Notes: generated by a model not told the origin, from the sequence alone. A stretch of DNA of 64,000 bases from UBA1227 sp045599345 (GCA_045599345.1 JAZRVV010000019.1:1-64000), one strand, 5' to 3'; shown: positions 26,216 to 34,718, counted from the stretch's first letter. Translations and numbers: made by a program.

Positions 26216-26251
26216 CAAAAAGAGCCTCAATTCCTGGCAAGGGATTGAGGC
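26216..26251 (-). terminator. Terminator of the sortase-DUF1846 operon
   Basis: Stem GCCTCAAT (26224-26231) with ATTGAGGC (26244-26251); on the reverse strand it is followed by TCTTTTTG. Confidence 0.8.
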
Positions 26252-26265
26252 GTTTGTTTGTGAAA

Positions 26266-27753
26266 TTACTTGTGGAAGAGGGTGTTGGACTGGTACTCTG
26301 GCTCGCAAGTGAGGTTGATGCCAAGCTTCTTGTAGATTTCGGCATCAACACTTGAGACGATGACTGTCGTGTGAGCCTCGCAGCCACGAAGGCTTGAAAG
26401 ACAGTCCATAGCGCGGGCAGCATTTTTGTCAGTAGCCGCTGCGATGGAGAGCGCGATGAGCGTCTCGTCAGAGTGGAGGCGTGGATTCTTGCTGCCAAGC
26501 GTGTCGGTTTTGAGAGCCTGGATAGGCTCGAAAACCATAGGAGGAATAAGGTGTACCTCATCCTTGATATCAGCAAGTTCCTTGAGTGCATTGAGAAGCA
26601 CTGCTGAGCAGGAACCAAGCAAATCGGTTGTACGACCGGTTACAATGTGACCGTTTGGAAGTTCGATTGCTGCTGCTGGAAGTCCGCCATTGTCGCGAGA
26701 CTTGGCACAGGAAACAGCGATTACTTCACGGTCATCCTTGGTAAGTCCTGCCTGCTTTACTATCATCTCAAGCTTCATTACAAGGTCGTTTTCAACAATG
26801 CCCTTCTTTTTATCGCAGAGGGCCTTGTAATACCTGCGGATGATTTCTTGGTTGGCAGCATAGATACATGCATCATCGTCAATGATGCAGTTGCCTGCCA
26901 TATTAACACCCATGTCTGTTGGTGATTTGTATGGTGACTCACCAGAGATTTCCTCAAAGATTGCATTGAGGACTGGGAATACTTCAACATCACGGTTGTA
27001 GTTTACTGTTGTCTTGCCATAGGCCTCAAGGTGGAATGGGTCAATCATGTTGACGTCATCAAGGTCAGCTGTTGCTGCCTCATAGGCCAAGTTTACAGGA
27101 TGCTTGAGTGGGAGATTCCAGATTGGGAATGTCTCGAACTTGGCATATCCTGATTTGATGCCACGCTTGTTATCGTGGTAGAGCTGTGAGAGGCATGTTG
27201 CCATTTTGCCACTACCAGGACCAGGAGCTGTGATGACTACAAGTTCACGAGTTGTATGGATGTATTCGTTCTTGCCAAATCCCTCATCGGATACGATGAG
27301 TGGGATGTTTGATGGATAACCATCAATTGGATAGTGGCGATATACGTCAACGCCAAGGTTCTCAAGACGCTTCTTGAACGCATCGGCAGATGGTTGGTTC
27401 TGATAGCGTGTAAGCACTACGCTACCAACATAGAGGCCGATGCTCTTGAATGCGTCGATAAGGCGAAGGATTTCAAGGTCATAGGTGATGCCTGTATCGC
27501 CGCGAACCTTGTTCTTTTCAATATCGCCAGCATTGATTGCGATAACTATTTCTGCCTTGTCCTTGAGCTGGAGGAGCATCTGAAGTTTACTGTCTGGTTT
27601 GAAACCAGGGAGAACACGTGAGGCATGATAGTCGTCGAAGAGTTTGCCACCAAACTCTAGGTAGAGTTTGCCACCAAAGCTTTCGATACGCTTCGCAATA
27701 TGCTCAGATTGTGTCTGAAGATATTTTTCATTGTCGAATCCTATTTTGCCCAT
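26266..27753 (-). CDS. DUF1846 family protein (UPF0371)
   Basis: 495 aa, the family's normal length. Characteristic segments: GFDNEKYLQTQSEHI at the N-terminus, KLYLEFGGKLFDDYHASRVL, a nucleotide-binding-like ITAPGPGSGKMATCLSQLYH, and the C-terminal PAAAIELPNGHIVTGRTT. A crystal structure of a relative shows nucleotide-binding and HPr-like folds, but the activity is unknown. It overlaps the 3' end of the upstream sortase gene by 13 bases, so the two are translationally coupled. Confidence 0.93.
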   Translation of the reverse strand: MGKIGFDNEKYLQTQSEHIAKRIESFGGKLYLEFGGKLFDDYHASRVLPGFKPDSKLQMLLQLKDKAEIVIAINAGDIEKNKVRGDTGITYDLEILRLIDAFKSIGLYVGSVVLTRYQNQPSADAFKKRLENLGVDVYRHYPIDGYPSNIPLIVSDEGFGKNEYIHTTRELVVITAPGPGSGKMATCLSQLYHDNKRGIKSGYAKFETFPIWNLPLKHPVNLAYEAATADLDDVNMIDPFHLEAYGKTTVNYNRDVEVFPVLNAIFEEISGESPYKSPTDMGVNMAGNCIIDDDACIYAANQEIIRRYYKALCDKKKGIVENDLVMKLEMIVKQAGLTKDDREVIAVSCAKSRDNGGLPAAAIELPNGHIVTGRTTDLLGSCSAVLLNALKELADIKDEVHLIPPMVFEPIQALKTDTLGSKNPRLHSDETLIALSIAAATDKNAARAMDCLSSLRGCEAHTTVIVSSVDAEIYKKLGINLTCEPEYQSNTLFHK

Positions 27754-28472
27754 ACGGTTTTTACCTCTTTTGCTACTATTACAAATCTTTCTGTTTTTGT
27801 CCTACTCGTACATGTTGAAAGAGTGACGAATTTTTCTTTGCCTGTGAACTTCATATTAGGCTTGTTACATTCGGCTCTGTCATAAATTGCTTCAATCCAA
27901 GCTTTTTGAATGTCACTGTTTGTGAATTTGAATTTGTAAACTGGATCTGTTGTCTCAACTGTGAGTGCAGCAACAATTTGGTACTGCTTTTCAGTGTCGC
28001 CATAGAGAATGTACACGTTTGGATGATTGTTAAAGTAATCGGAATTCTTATACTTTTTAAGCGAGCCAAACATCGAATCGTTTCGCGTGTTGTGACCATA
28101 GATTACGGTGTTTGGGTCATCCATTGAACAGTACTGGTCTATGAAAATACTACCAAAGTCGGAGTAGACATTGTCATATGTGTGCTTTAGGTAGTACTGG
28201 TTGTCCTCTGGCTGAAGGAGCGGGTAGTCAACCGGTGTGTCCGGTATTTTGATCCATCCAGCAATGTCTTCGTTGGTCTTTTTGAGCTCTACTAAATCAA
28301 CTATGAAGTGGTAGTCTTTGTTCTCTGTGACCTCTTCAACCTTGTTTTGAACACCCTCATAAAGCTGATTGCCACGACGATAGTTTAGGCCGATTTTTAT
28401 CAGTTGAGAGAGGGAGAATATAAAGAGGGCAATGAAAATTACTTCAAGTATTGTGTATATGCGCTTTTTCAT
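27741..28472 (-). CDS. srtB: Class B sortase
   Basis: Membrane transpeptidase that cleaves a sorting signal and attaches proteins to peptidoglycan or to each other, 243 aa. N-terminal transmembrane helix (about 5-27), then the class B core with IAGWIKIPDTPVDYP, catalytic H127 (IYGHNTRNDSMFGSL), nucleophile C221 (TLSTC) and R229 (ERFVIVAK). The start is ATG 28472 with AGGAGG upstream. No obvious NPQTN or LPxTG substrate is adjacent; candidates are the LRR protein at 20419 and the divergent transglutaminase/pilus-like operon starting 133 bases away. Confidence 0.94.
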   Translation of the reverse strand: MKKRIYTILEVIFIALFIFSLSQLIKIGLNYRRGNQLYEGVQNKVEEVTENKDYHFIVDLVELKKTNEDIAGWIKIPDTPVDYPLLQPEDNQYYLKHTYDNVYSDFGSIFIDQYCSMDDPNTVIYGHNTRNDSMFGSLKKYKNSDYFNNHPNVYILYGDTEKQYQIVAALTVETTDPVYKFKFTNSDIQKAWIEAIYDRAECNKPNMKFTGKEKFVTLSTCTSRTKTERFVIVAKEVKTVWAK

Positions 28473-28604
28473 TTTATCCCTCCTCAAAATTACAGATAAT
28501 TATATCATAAATTGGGAAGCCTTACCACTTTTTTTGGTACTTTATTTTTAAGGTTTTTAATATTATAATTAAATATGTATATTTAATAAAACGAGGTTTA
28601 CACT

Positions 28605-29798
28605 ATGCAAGCAAAAAGACTTTCTCGAGTCTTGGCGTTATTGCTCGTACTTTGTATGATGGTCTTTACCTTTACCGCCTGTGGCGATAAAGAGGAGCCA
28701 ACACTTGAAACTACAAAGTCAGACCTCACTACTGAACCTCAGAGTTCAGACGAGACGACATCGGGTGAAGATGCCAGTGATAACACTGGATCTTATACGT
28801 CGGGCAAGTCTGATGGAGGTAAGTCTACAACCAAGAATTCTGGTGGCAAGTCTACGACCAAGGATTCTAGTGGTGGCACTAAAGCTACAACAAAGAGTGG
28901 CGGAGGTTCAGGCGGTGGCGGTCAGCAACAGCCAAAGACTACAAAACCGAAGCAGACAGCAGCTCCGACACAAGCAAAGTCTAACACTTATTATGCACCA
29001 CAGGTTATCTATAACTCTGCACCGGGCACACTTGTTCAGACTTTCTCAGATGGAAGCGCAATTGATTATTCAAATACTGCTAGTGGATATGTAATGGTCA
29101 AGTACGCAGGACCACACTCCAACGTACGTGTCCAGGTTACAGCGCCAGGTGGTTCTAAACCAGTTTATCCTATATTCTCAAGGGACTGGGAAGCACTACC
29201 ACTCACAAATGGTAATGGTACATATTCAATAGCCCTTCTTGCAAATGATGGTGGCACATCCTACACTGTTGCCGGCAAGCTTGACGTAAACGTTGCTTTG
29301 TCGTACTCAACAGTGGCTTTCTATAGACCAAACATCTTCTGCAACTACAGTGGAGGCACTTCGTGCGTTACATACGCCGCTGAGCTTACACGAGGCTGCG
29401 ATACAGAGATGGCTAAAATTGAGGCAATCTACAACTACGTTGTAAACAATTTTAGATACGACTATGGCAAGGCATCCTCAGTAGCCTCATCGGCGTACGT
29501 TCCAAACCTCAACAGCGTTTGGGCATCAAAATCAGGAATCTGTTTTGACTACGCATCAACGATGGCGGCAATGCTTAGGACACAGGGACTGCCAACCAAG
29601 GTCTGTGTTGGCTATGTAAATGGCAGCACATATCACGCTTGGATTTCTGTATATGTTTCCGGCAGTGGTTGGGTAAACGGAATTATCCAGTTTAACGGCA
29701 ACACTTGGAAACTTATGGACCCAACATTTGCATCGACCGGTGGCAACAAGTATGACTGGTCCACGAAGGGATCTTATTCAACAATGTATTACTATTGA
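28605..29798 (+). CDS. Transglutaminase-like lipoprotein
   Basis: Secreted lipoprotein of 397 aa. Signal with lipobox FTAC and lipidated C26. A low-complexity Ser/Thr/Gly/Lys linker (about 33-125) contains two KSTTK repeats and a GGGSGGGG run, likely spanning the wall. An Ig-like strand-rich region (about 130-240) precedes the transglutaminase core (about 265-375) with nucleophile C313 in KSGICFDYASTMAAML, H344 in YHAWISVYV and D372 in KLMDPTFA, an intact triad. It starts 17 bases ahead of the pilC-like gene, so it is the first gene of that operon. It may cross-link or cleave amide bonds on surface proteins. Confidence 0.9.
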   Translation: MQAKRLSRVLALLLVLCMMVFTFTACGDKEEPTLETTKSDLTTEPQSSDETTSGEDASDNTGSYTSGKSDGGKSTTKNSGGKSTTKDSSGGTKATTKSGGGSGGGGQQQPKTTKPKQTAAPTQAKSNTYYAPQVIYNSAPGTLVQTFSDGSAIDYSNTASGYVMVKYAGPHSNVRVQVTAPGGSKPVYPIFSRDWEALPLTNGNGTYSIALLANDGGTSYTVAGKLDVNVALSYSTVAFYRPNIFCNYSGGTSCVTYAAELTRGCDTEMAKIEAIYNYVVNNFRYDYGKASSVASSAYVPNLNSVWASKSGICFDYASTMAAMLRTQGLPTKVCVGYVNGSTYHAWISVYVSGSGWVNGIIQFNGNTWKLMDPTFASTGGNKYDWSTKGSYSTMYYY

Positions 29799-29815
29799 TA
29801 TAAAGGAGAACGAAC

Positions 29816-30859
29816 ATGAGTATAAAACAGCTTGATGGACCTTATCTCTCATCATTTTGTATGGAACTCTCACTCTGCCTTAAAGCAGGTATCTCTCTCA
29901 ATGAGGGACTCTTTATGCTCGCACAGGATGAGACAGATAAGGATTTAAAAGAAATGCTCTCTTCACTCTACGAGAAGATGGACGGCGGTATGAGTCTTGA
30001 AGAGGCTTTGGGTGAGGCAGGATGCTTCCCTAAATATTTAGTAGAAATGATCGAGATTGGTTCTCGTACAGGTAGGCTTGAAGCAGTGCTTCGCGCACTC
30101 TCAGCTTATTACACAAGACAGGTTGAAATTACAAGAAGCATCAAGAGTGCAGTTGTATATCCTCTTGTTTTGATGTTTATGTTGCTTCTCGTTATCGGCG
30201 TACTTATTACAAAGGTACTCCCAATCTTTAACGATGTATTCCATGAGCTTGGCGCAGAGATGAGCCCAGTTGCAGTAAGCATCATGAACTTTGGTACTGG
30301 TATTACAAAGTATGCAGCAATTATCCTTGCAGTAGTTGTTGTAATTGCAATCGTTGCAATCTTTATCAGCGCAGTACCAAGTCTTTCACTTAAGTGTGTA
30401 AACTTCTTTAATAAAATCACATCTAATAGAAAAATCTCTAAGAAGATTGCATCTGCTCGTTTTGCAAACGGCATGGCAATGACACTTGCATCTGGTCTTG
30501 ATACAGATGAATCACTTGATATGGTAGAGCGCATTACAGACAACCCTGTAATGCTTGGCCGTATTTCAAAGTGCCGTGAACTTATGAAGCAGGGCGAACT
30601 TTTCGTAGATGCTATTGCAAAGTCCGAGATATTTAACTCTATGTACTGCCGTATGCTTTCAATCGGTTTCAAGACCGGTACAGCAGACACAGTAATGGAT
30701 GAGATTGCTCACCGCAGCGAAGCTGAGGTTGACGAGAATATCGAGTCAATTATCAACAAGGTTGAGCCAACACTTGTTATCATCATGTCACTTGTAGTTG
30801 GTCTTATCCTTCTTTCAGTAATGCTCCCACTTATGAGCATCATGACCACAATAGGTTAA
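29816..30859 (+). CDS. PilC/GspF-like inner-membrane platform protein
   Basis: Type II secretion/type IV pilus F-family protein, 347 aa. Two T2SSF repeats are seen: the first around MELSLCLKAGISLNEGLFML with LVEMIEIGSRTGRLEAVL, the second around FANGMAMTLASGLDTDESLD with MLSIGFKTGTADTVM. Transmembrane segments lie near 115-135, 168-190 and 318-340. It would anchor the filament or pseudopilus and contact the cytoplasmic ATPase. AAGGAG precedes ATG 29816. Next come four small membrane proteins and a PilT ATPase. Confidence 0.93.
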   Translation: MSIKQLDGPYLSSFCMELSLCLKAGISLNEGLFMLAQDETDKDLKEMLSSLYEKMDGGMSLEEALGEAGCFPKYLVEMIEIGSRTGRLEAVLRALSAYYTRQVEITRSIKSAVVYPLVLMFMLLLVIGVLITKVLPIFNDVFHELGAEMSPVAVSIMNFGTGITKYAAIILAVVVVIAIVAIFISAVPSLSLKCVNFFNKITSNRKISKKIASARFANGMAMTLASGLDTDESLDMVERITDNPVMLGRISKCRELMKQGELFVDAIAKSEIFNSMYCRMLSIGFKTGTADTVMDEIAHRSEAEVDENIESIINKVEPTLVIIMSLVVGLILLSVMLPLMSIMTTIG

Positions 30860-30879
30860 ACGTCTAAGGAGTAAGATTT

Positions 30880-31227
30880 ATGGAAACTAAAGTAAGGAAG
30901 CGCTCGGCGTTTGAAATAATACGTGGGCATCTCCTGTCTATAGTGTTCTTCGTAGTCATTTTTGCATTCTTTATTTACGGCGTAAATAGCGCCGAGAAGA
31001 ACTCCGCATCGGAGAGCAAAAATGTGCTAGAAGAAAGCCTCCATAAAGCAGTAGTTTCCTGCTATGCGCTTGAGGGTGCTTACCCATCAAGCGTGCAGTA
31101 CCTTGAAGACAACTACGGCTTAACTTATGACAAAGATAAGTATGCAATAGGCTATGTCGCATTTGCCGACAACATCATGCCTGACATGCAAATCATTGAA
31201 CTAGGTGAGGAGGTACCCGCAGAATGA
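30880..31227 (+). CDS. Small single-span protein, pilin-like
   Basis: 115 aa. A basic N-terminus, one hydrophobic helix (about 18-36), then an extracellular domain beginning with a helical stretch and ALEGAYPSSVQYLEDNYGL, a segment resembling the G-x-YP region common in type IV pilin-like and pseudopilin proteins. No class III prepilin cleavage site (G-FTLIE) is visible. Start codon overlaps nothing upstream; the stop overlaps the next start by 4 bases. Assignment as a minor pilin rests mainly on context. Confidence 0.7.
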   Translation: METKVRKRSAFEIIRGHLLSIVFFVVIFAFFIYGVNSAEKNSASESKNVLEESLHKAVVSCYALEGAYPSSVQYLEDNYGLTYDKDKYAIGYVAFADNIMPDMQIIELGEEVPAE

Positions 31228-31721
31228 AAAAGAGAACTGCTTACACAGTAGATACAATATTTGTGTTGGTTCTCTTTGCAGTATTCGCTATTACAGTACT
31301 TTTCGTACTGATGAGCGGAGCGGGTGTCTATAAGGACACGCAGAGCGTTATGACAGAGAGATATCAAGAACGCACATGTCTCTCATATATAACAGCAAAG
31401 GTCAACCATTACGACGAAAGCGGCAAGGTCTATGTAGCCGATGTAAACGGCGTGCAGGCGCTTGCAGTTGACGAGGAAATGGGTGGAACCACATACACAA
31501 CATATATCTACTGCACCGATGGTTCGGTGAAGGAGATAATGGTAGAAAAGGGAGCATCATTTGAACTTGATGCTGGCCTTGATATCATTGCAGCAAAGAA
31601 GCTGAGTTTTGAGACAAACGATAACCTCATCAAGGTTATCTGTACTGGCGAGACGGGCAAAACCGCTTTCGTCACCCTCCATGTTGCATCAGGATTAGGA
31701 GGTGGCGAGATTGAAGACTAA
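31224..31721 (+). CDS. DUF4860-like single-span protein, pilus cluster component
   Basis: 165 aa. N-terminal transmembrane helix (about 8-32), then an extracellular beta-rich domain. It resembles the DUF4860 proteins found in similar Clostridia clusters, although that is from memory and not searched. The ATGA overlap with the preceding gene and overlap with the next show tight coupling. No prepilin-type signal. Probably a minor subunit or assembly factor. Confidence 0.65.
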   Translation: MKKRTAYTVDTIFVLVLFAVFAITVLFVLMSGAGVYKDTQSVMTERYQERTCLSYITAKVNHYDESGKVYVADVNGVQALAVDEEMGGTTYTTYIYCTDGSVKEIMVEKGASFELDAGLDIIAAKKLSFETNDNLIKVICTGETGKTAFVTLHVASGLGGGEIED

Positions 31722-32145
31722 CAAAAGGTCTAAGTCATCCCTCTTCCTTATGGAAATAATCATAGTTTTGATGTTCTTCGCACTTTCAGCAGCTATTTGT
31801 ATGAAGGTGTTCTCAAGTGCCAAGATTAAGACTGAACTCTCTCGTGATATGACAAACGCAAGTTTTGCAGCAGAGAGTATCGCCGAGGCTTGGAAGGCAG
31901 ATAAACTTGATGGAACTGACTTTGCCTCAATCTATCCAAACTCAACAGAACACGATGGAATTATCACTGTGTTCTATGACAAGGATTGGACCCTTGAGGA
32001 AAAATATCAGGGCGCTTATCATGCAACTATAGAGGAGCACGCTGACAAGTACTTCGTACAGGCACACGTTGCCGTATACGATGACTCTGGCGCATTGCTC
32101 TTTGATATGGTTACGGCAGTGAGCCCAGACAAGGGGGTAGAGTAA
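31711..32145 (+). CDS. Pilin-like protein with degenerate prepilin helix
   Basis: 144 aa. The N-terminus is basic, then FLMEIIIVLMFFALSAAICM, which mimics the pilin helix including a glutamate at the position equivalent to Glu5 but with no preceding glycine. The soluble domain follows. TTG 31711 is chosen since AGGAGG (31697-31702) stands 8 bases upstream; the in-frame GTG 31702 overlaps that site. It overlaps its neighbour on the 5' side by 11 bases and on the 3' side by 1 base. The best candidate for a major or minor pilus subunit here. Confidence 0.7.
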   Translation: MKTNKRSKSSLFLMEIIIVLMFFALSAAICMKVFSSAKIKTELSRDMTNASFAAESIAEAWKADKLDGTDFASIYPNSTEHDGIITVFYDKDWTLEEKYQGAYHATIEEHADKYFVQAHVAVYDDSGALLFDMVTAVSPDKGVE

Positions 32146-32600
32146 TGGAACAGAATGAACGCAAATCATCCGGTATCAATATCGGTAGTGCAAGTATCAT
32201 AATGGTCTTCTCCGTACTTTGCCTCACAATCTTTGCAGTACTTACCTTTATGACATCGAACAACGAGTACAAGCTTGCTGAGAAGTCTGCACGTACAATG
32301 CAGACGTATTATGCAGCAGATGCTGGTGCCGTTGTTATAGAAGGCAAGATACGTGAAGCATTGGCAAACAATCCGGATGCCGCAAGTGCACTTAGTGAAG
32401 TAAAGGGACTTGGCGTTGCAGGTGCTGCAATGGACGACGGTTACCACTTTAGCTATGCACAAGGCATGGATGACGACCAAGAAATTCAAGTTGAGCTCCT
32501 CTATACAGGTGGCGACCTTAAAATTCTCAAGTGGGAACTTGTTAATGTCGCAGAGTGGAGCGCAGACGGTGAAGTACATCTTTGGGATGGTGAGTTTTAA
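32145..32600 (+). CDS. Single-span protein, PilX-like position
   Basis: 151 aa. A hydrophobic helix (about 14-38) is followed by NEYKLAEKSARTMQTYYAAD, a segment reminiscent of PilX-type minor pilins and of their YYxAEAG motif (here YYAADAGA). No recognised domain in the rest. TAATG overlaps on both sides couple it to its neighbours. Annotated as a probable minor pilin from context and the AADAG motif. Confidence 0.65.
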   Translation: MEQNERKSSGINIGSASIIMVFSVLCLTIFAVLTFMTSNNEYKLAEKSARTMQTYYAADAGAVVIEGKIREALANNPDAASALSEVKGLGVAGAAMDDGYHFSYAQGMDDDQEIQVELLYTGGDLKILKWELVNVAEWSADGEVHLWDGEF

Positions 32601-33664
32601 TGGATTTATTAACACTTCTTCGCGGTGCAGTTGAGCAGCAGGCATCGGACATCTTTGTCCTTGCCAGCCTTCCTCTTTCATACAAACTAAACGGCATTAT
32701 CGTGCCACAGGAAGAGGAGCGCATGACTCCGCAGACAACTCGCGCACTTATTGAGGAAATATATGATACAGCAGGACGTCCTATGGATCACCTTTTAGCA
32801 TCTGGTGACGATGACTTCTCGCTTGCTATCAGTGGCCTCTCTCGTTTCAGAGTAAGCACATACAAGCAGCGTGGATCACTCGCTGCTGTTATCCGTCTGG
32901 TTTCATTTGATATTCCAGATTACAAGGATTTGGGCATTCCAGATTCTGTTATGTCTATCGCTGAAAAGACAAAGGGCCTTGTACTTGTAACAGGTCCTGC
33001 AGGCGGTGGTAAGTCAACCACACTTGCCTGCATCATCGATAGGATTAACAAGACAAGAAACGGTCATATAATCACACTTGAGGAACCACTTGAGTACCTC
33101 CACCGCAATGATAAATGCGTAATCTCACAGCGTGAGATTGGCTCTGACTCAGCTGACTACGTAGCTGCACTTCGTGCATGCCTTCGTCAGGCTCCTGATG
33201 TTATCCTTGTTGGTGAGATGCGTGACTATGAGACTATCAAGACAGCTATGACTGCTGCTGAGACAGGACACCTTGTCATCTCAACACTCCATACCGTTGG
33301 CGCTGCCAATACAATCGATCGTGTTATCGATGTATTCCCACCTAATCAGCAACAGCAGATTAGGGTACAGCTCGCACAGCTTTTGCAGTGCGTAGTATCA
33401 CAACAGTTGATCCCAACTGTTGACGGCGCACTGGTACCAGCGTTTGAGGTTATGAACCTTAATAGCGCAATTCGTAATATGATTCGTGAGTCCAAGGTAC
33501 ATCAAATAGACTCAATCATTGCAACATCAGCTGCCGAAGGCATGGTTGCAATGGATTCAAGTATATTTGACCTTTACGACAACGGAATCATTTCCGAAAT
33601 GAACGCTATTAAGTTTGCATCAAACGCTGACCTTCTCAAGAAAAAGATGCAGATGAAAAAGTAA
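32600..33664 (+). CDS. pilT: PilT-type secretion/retraction ATPase
   Basis: Hexameric cytoplasmic motor ATPase of the PilT/GspE superfamily, 354 aa, the size of PilT. Walker A GPAGGGKST (132-140), Asp box region EEPLEYLH (161-168), Walker B DVILVGEM (200-207), and His box TGHLVISTLHT (222-232). In standard systems PilT powers retraction and PilB extension. No PilB homolog is in this operon, so this enzyme may drive both directions or the partner lies elsewhere. It has no tetracysteine zinc motif. Last gene of the operon before a bidirectional terminator. Confidence 0.93.
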   Translation: MDLLTLLRGAVEQQASDIFVLASLPLSYKLNGIIVPQEEERMTPQTTRALIEEIYDTAGRPMDHLLASGDDDFSLAISGLSRFRVSTYKQRGSLAAVIRLVSFDIPDYKDLGIPDSVMSIAEKTKGLVLVTGPAGGGKSTTLACIIDRINKTRNGHIITLEEPLEYLHRNDKCVISQREIGSDSADYVAALRACLRQAPDVILVGEMRDYETIKTAMTAAETGHLVISTLHTVGAANTIDRVIDVFPPNQQQQIRVQLAQLLQCVVSQQLIPTVDGALVPAFEVMNLNSAIRNMIRESKVHQIDSIIATSAAEGMVAMDSSIFDLYDNGIISEMNAIKFASNADLLKKKMQMKK

Positions 33665-33675
33665 GACAAAATAAG

Positions 33676-33712
33676 AACTCCTGACTAGCGACCTAGTCAG
33701 GAGTTTTGTTTT
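33676..33712. terminator. Bidirectional terminator
   Basis: Perfect 12-bp stem (33676-33687 with 33694-33705), six-base loop, T-rich tails on both strands. It separates the convergent pilT and double-PAS genes. Confidence 0.9.
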
Positions 33713-33717
33713 AAGAT

Positions 33718-34509
33718 TTAATTAAGTTCCTTGAGAGAAAATACAACTAGTGGATAATCATCTGCATATTCAGGGTACTTTGAAACTGTCATCTCAAAAG
33801 CAGTGCCCTTTTTGTCCCTAAAGATTAGGACCATTCTATCCTTGCCCTCATCAAGTTGCTTCTTGATGTTGGCATAGTCCATGAATCTAGTAAATGGAAC
33901 TTGGAAATCCTCGGATATGTAGTTGGTGCAGACGTCGTTCATCATCTCAAGATGAGAACCAAACTGTTTTGCATATACATCGTAGTCGTCTCCTGTGTTG
34001 GAGTAAACAAGCCTGCTCATGCTGTTTGAGAGGTCGATTACATATACAAGGATGTAGTTGTATACAAGCTGTTCCATAACAGCTTTGTTGAATACTTCGG
34101 CTCTGTTTTCCTCAGTTTTTTTAACGTCGTCATCGACAAGAAAAACGTTGAAGAAAAATACAGTATGACCCGAGCCGTCATCGATTGGAACAAGACGAAT
34201 TCTAAACCAGTGGTACTGGTGATCGTCAAAGCCCATCATCAATGCTTCGACACGGAGAGTCTGGTTATTGTCAAAGGCAGTTTTGAGATACTGCGTTGTG
34301 AGCTCGTTCTTGAGTTTGTTCTTAAAAAGTGGATGCATCAATGTATCCGCAATTTCAACAAACTCATCAAAGGTACGCTCAATGTATCCAACACCCTTGC
34401 CATTGTATGTGATGCAGTAGTTGTCATCAATGTCGATGATTGTGTTGTAGAGAAACTGGGTGCTAACAAAGGTGGCAACTATAGTCTCAATACGCTTTTT
34501 ATCCATCAT
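33718..34509 (-). CDS. Uncharacterised protein with two PAS-like halves and no output domain
   Basis: 263 aa. I recognise no named family. The N-terminal half (about 5-125) with DDHQYHWFRIRLVPIDDG and the C-terminal half (about 145-260) look like PAS-fold sensor modules of the kind that precede GGDEF domains in Clostridia. No kinase, GGDEF or EAL output follows. Soluble, acidic. ATG 34509 is used; a second ATG (34506) adjoins. The tRNA-Thr gene ends 20 bases upstream on the same strand with no terminator between, so the two are probably co-transcribed. Confidence 0.65.
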   Translation of the reverse strand: MMDKKRIETIVATFVSTQFLYNTIIDIDDNYCITYNGKGVGYIERTFDEFVEIADTLMHPLFKNKLKNELTTQYLKTAFDNNQTLRVEALMMGFDDHQYHWFRIRLVPIDDGSGHTVFFFNVFLVDDDVKKTEENRAEVFNKAVMEQLVYNYILVYVIDLSNSMSRLVYSNTGDDYDVYAKQFGSHLEMMNDVCTNYISEDFQVPFTRFMDYANIKKQLDEGKDRMVLIFRDKKGTAFEMTVSKYPEYADDYPLVVFSLKELN

Positions 34510-34529
34510 AGAATATACGCCCCCTAAAG

Positions 34530-34605
34530 TGGAGCTGGAAACGTGACTCGAACACGCGACCTGCTCATTACGAATGAGCTGCTCTACCAACTGAGCTATT
34601 CCAGC
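34530..34605 (-). tRNA. tRNA-Thr (anticodon CGT)
   Basis: Read on the reverse strand: acceptor GCTGGAA/TTCCAGC, D-arm GCTCAGTTGGTAGAGC, anticodon stem GCTCA/TGAGC with loop TTCGTAA giving anticodon CGT, T-arm with TTCGAGT, discriminator T and encoded CCA. 76 bases, no intron. It decodes ACG. Confidence 0.97.
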
Positions 34606-34718
34606 ATCTGTCCACTAATATATAATAGCACATTTTTGAATATAAGGAAATATGGCTTTTTCAATACGGTTGTGATACCATAATAAAGTATTAATTAATT
34701 TAAATAGGAGGAATTTTT

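Noticed and set aside
25999..26251. CRISPR array
   Set aside because: The repeats are inverted hairpins of different sequence, not equal direct repeats with regular spacers.
34510..34590. N-terminal extension of the PAS-like protein
   Set aside because: It would be translated from the tRNA-Thr gene; the ATG pair at 34506-34509 is preferred.
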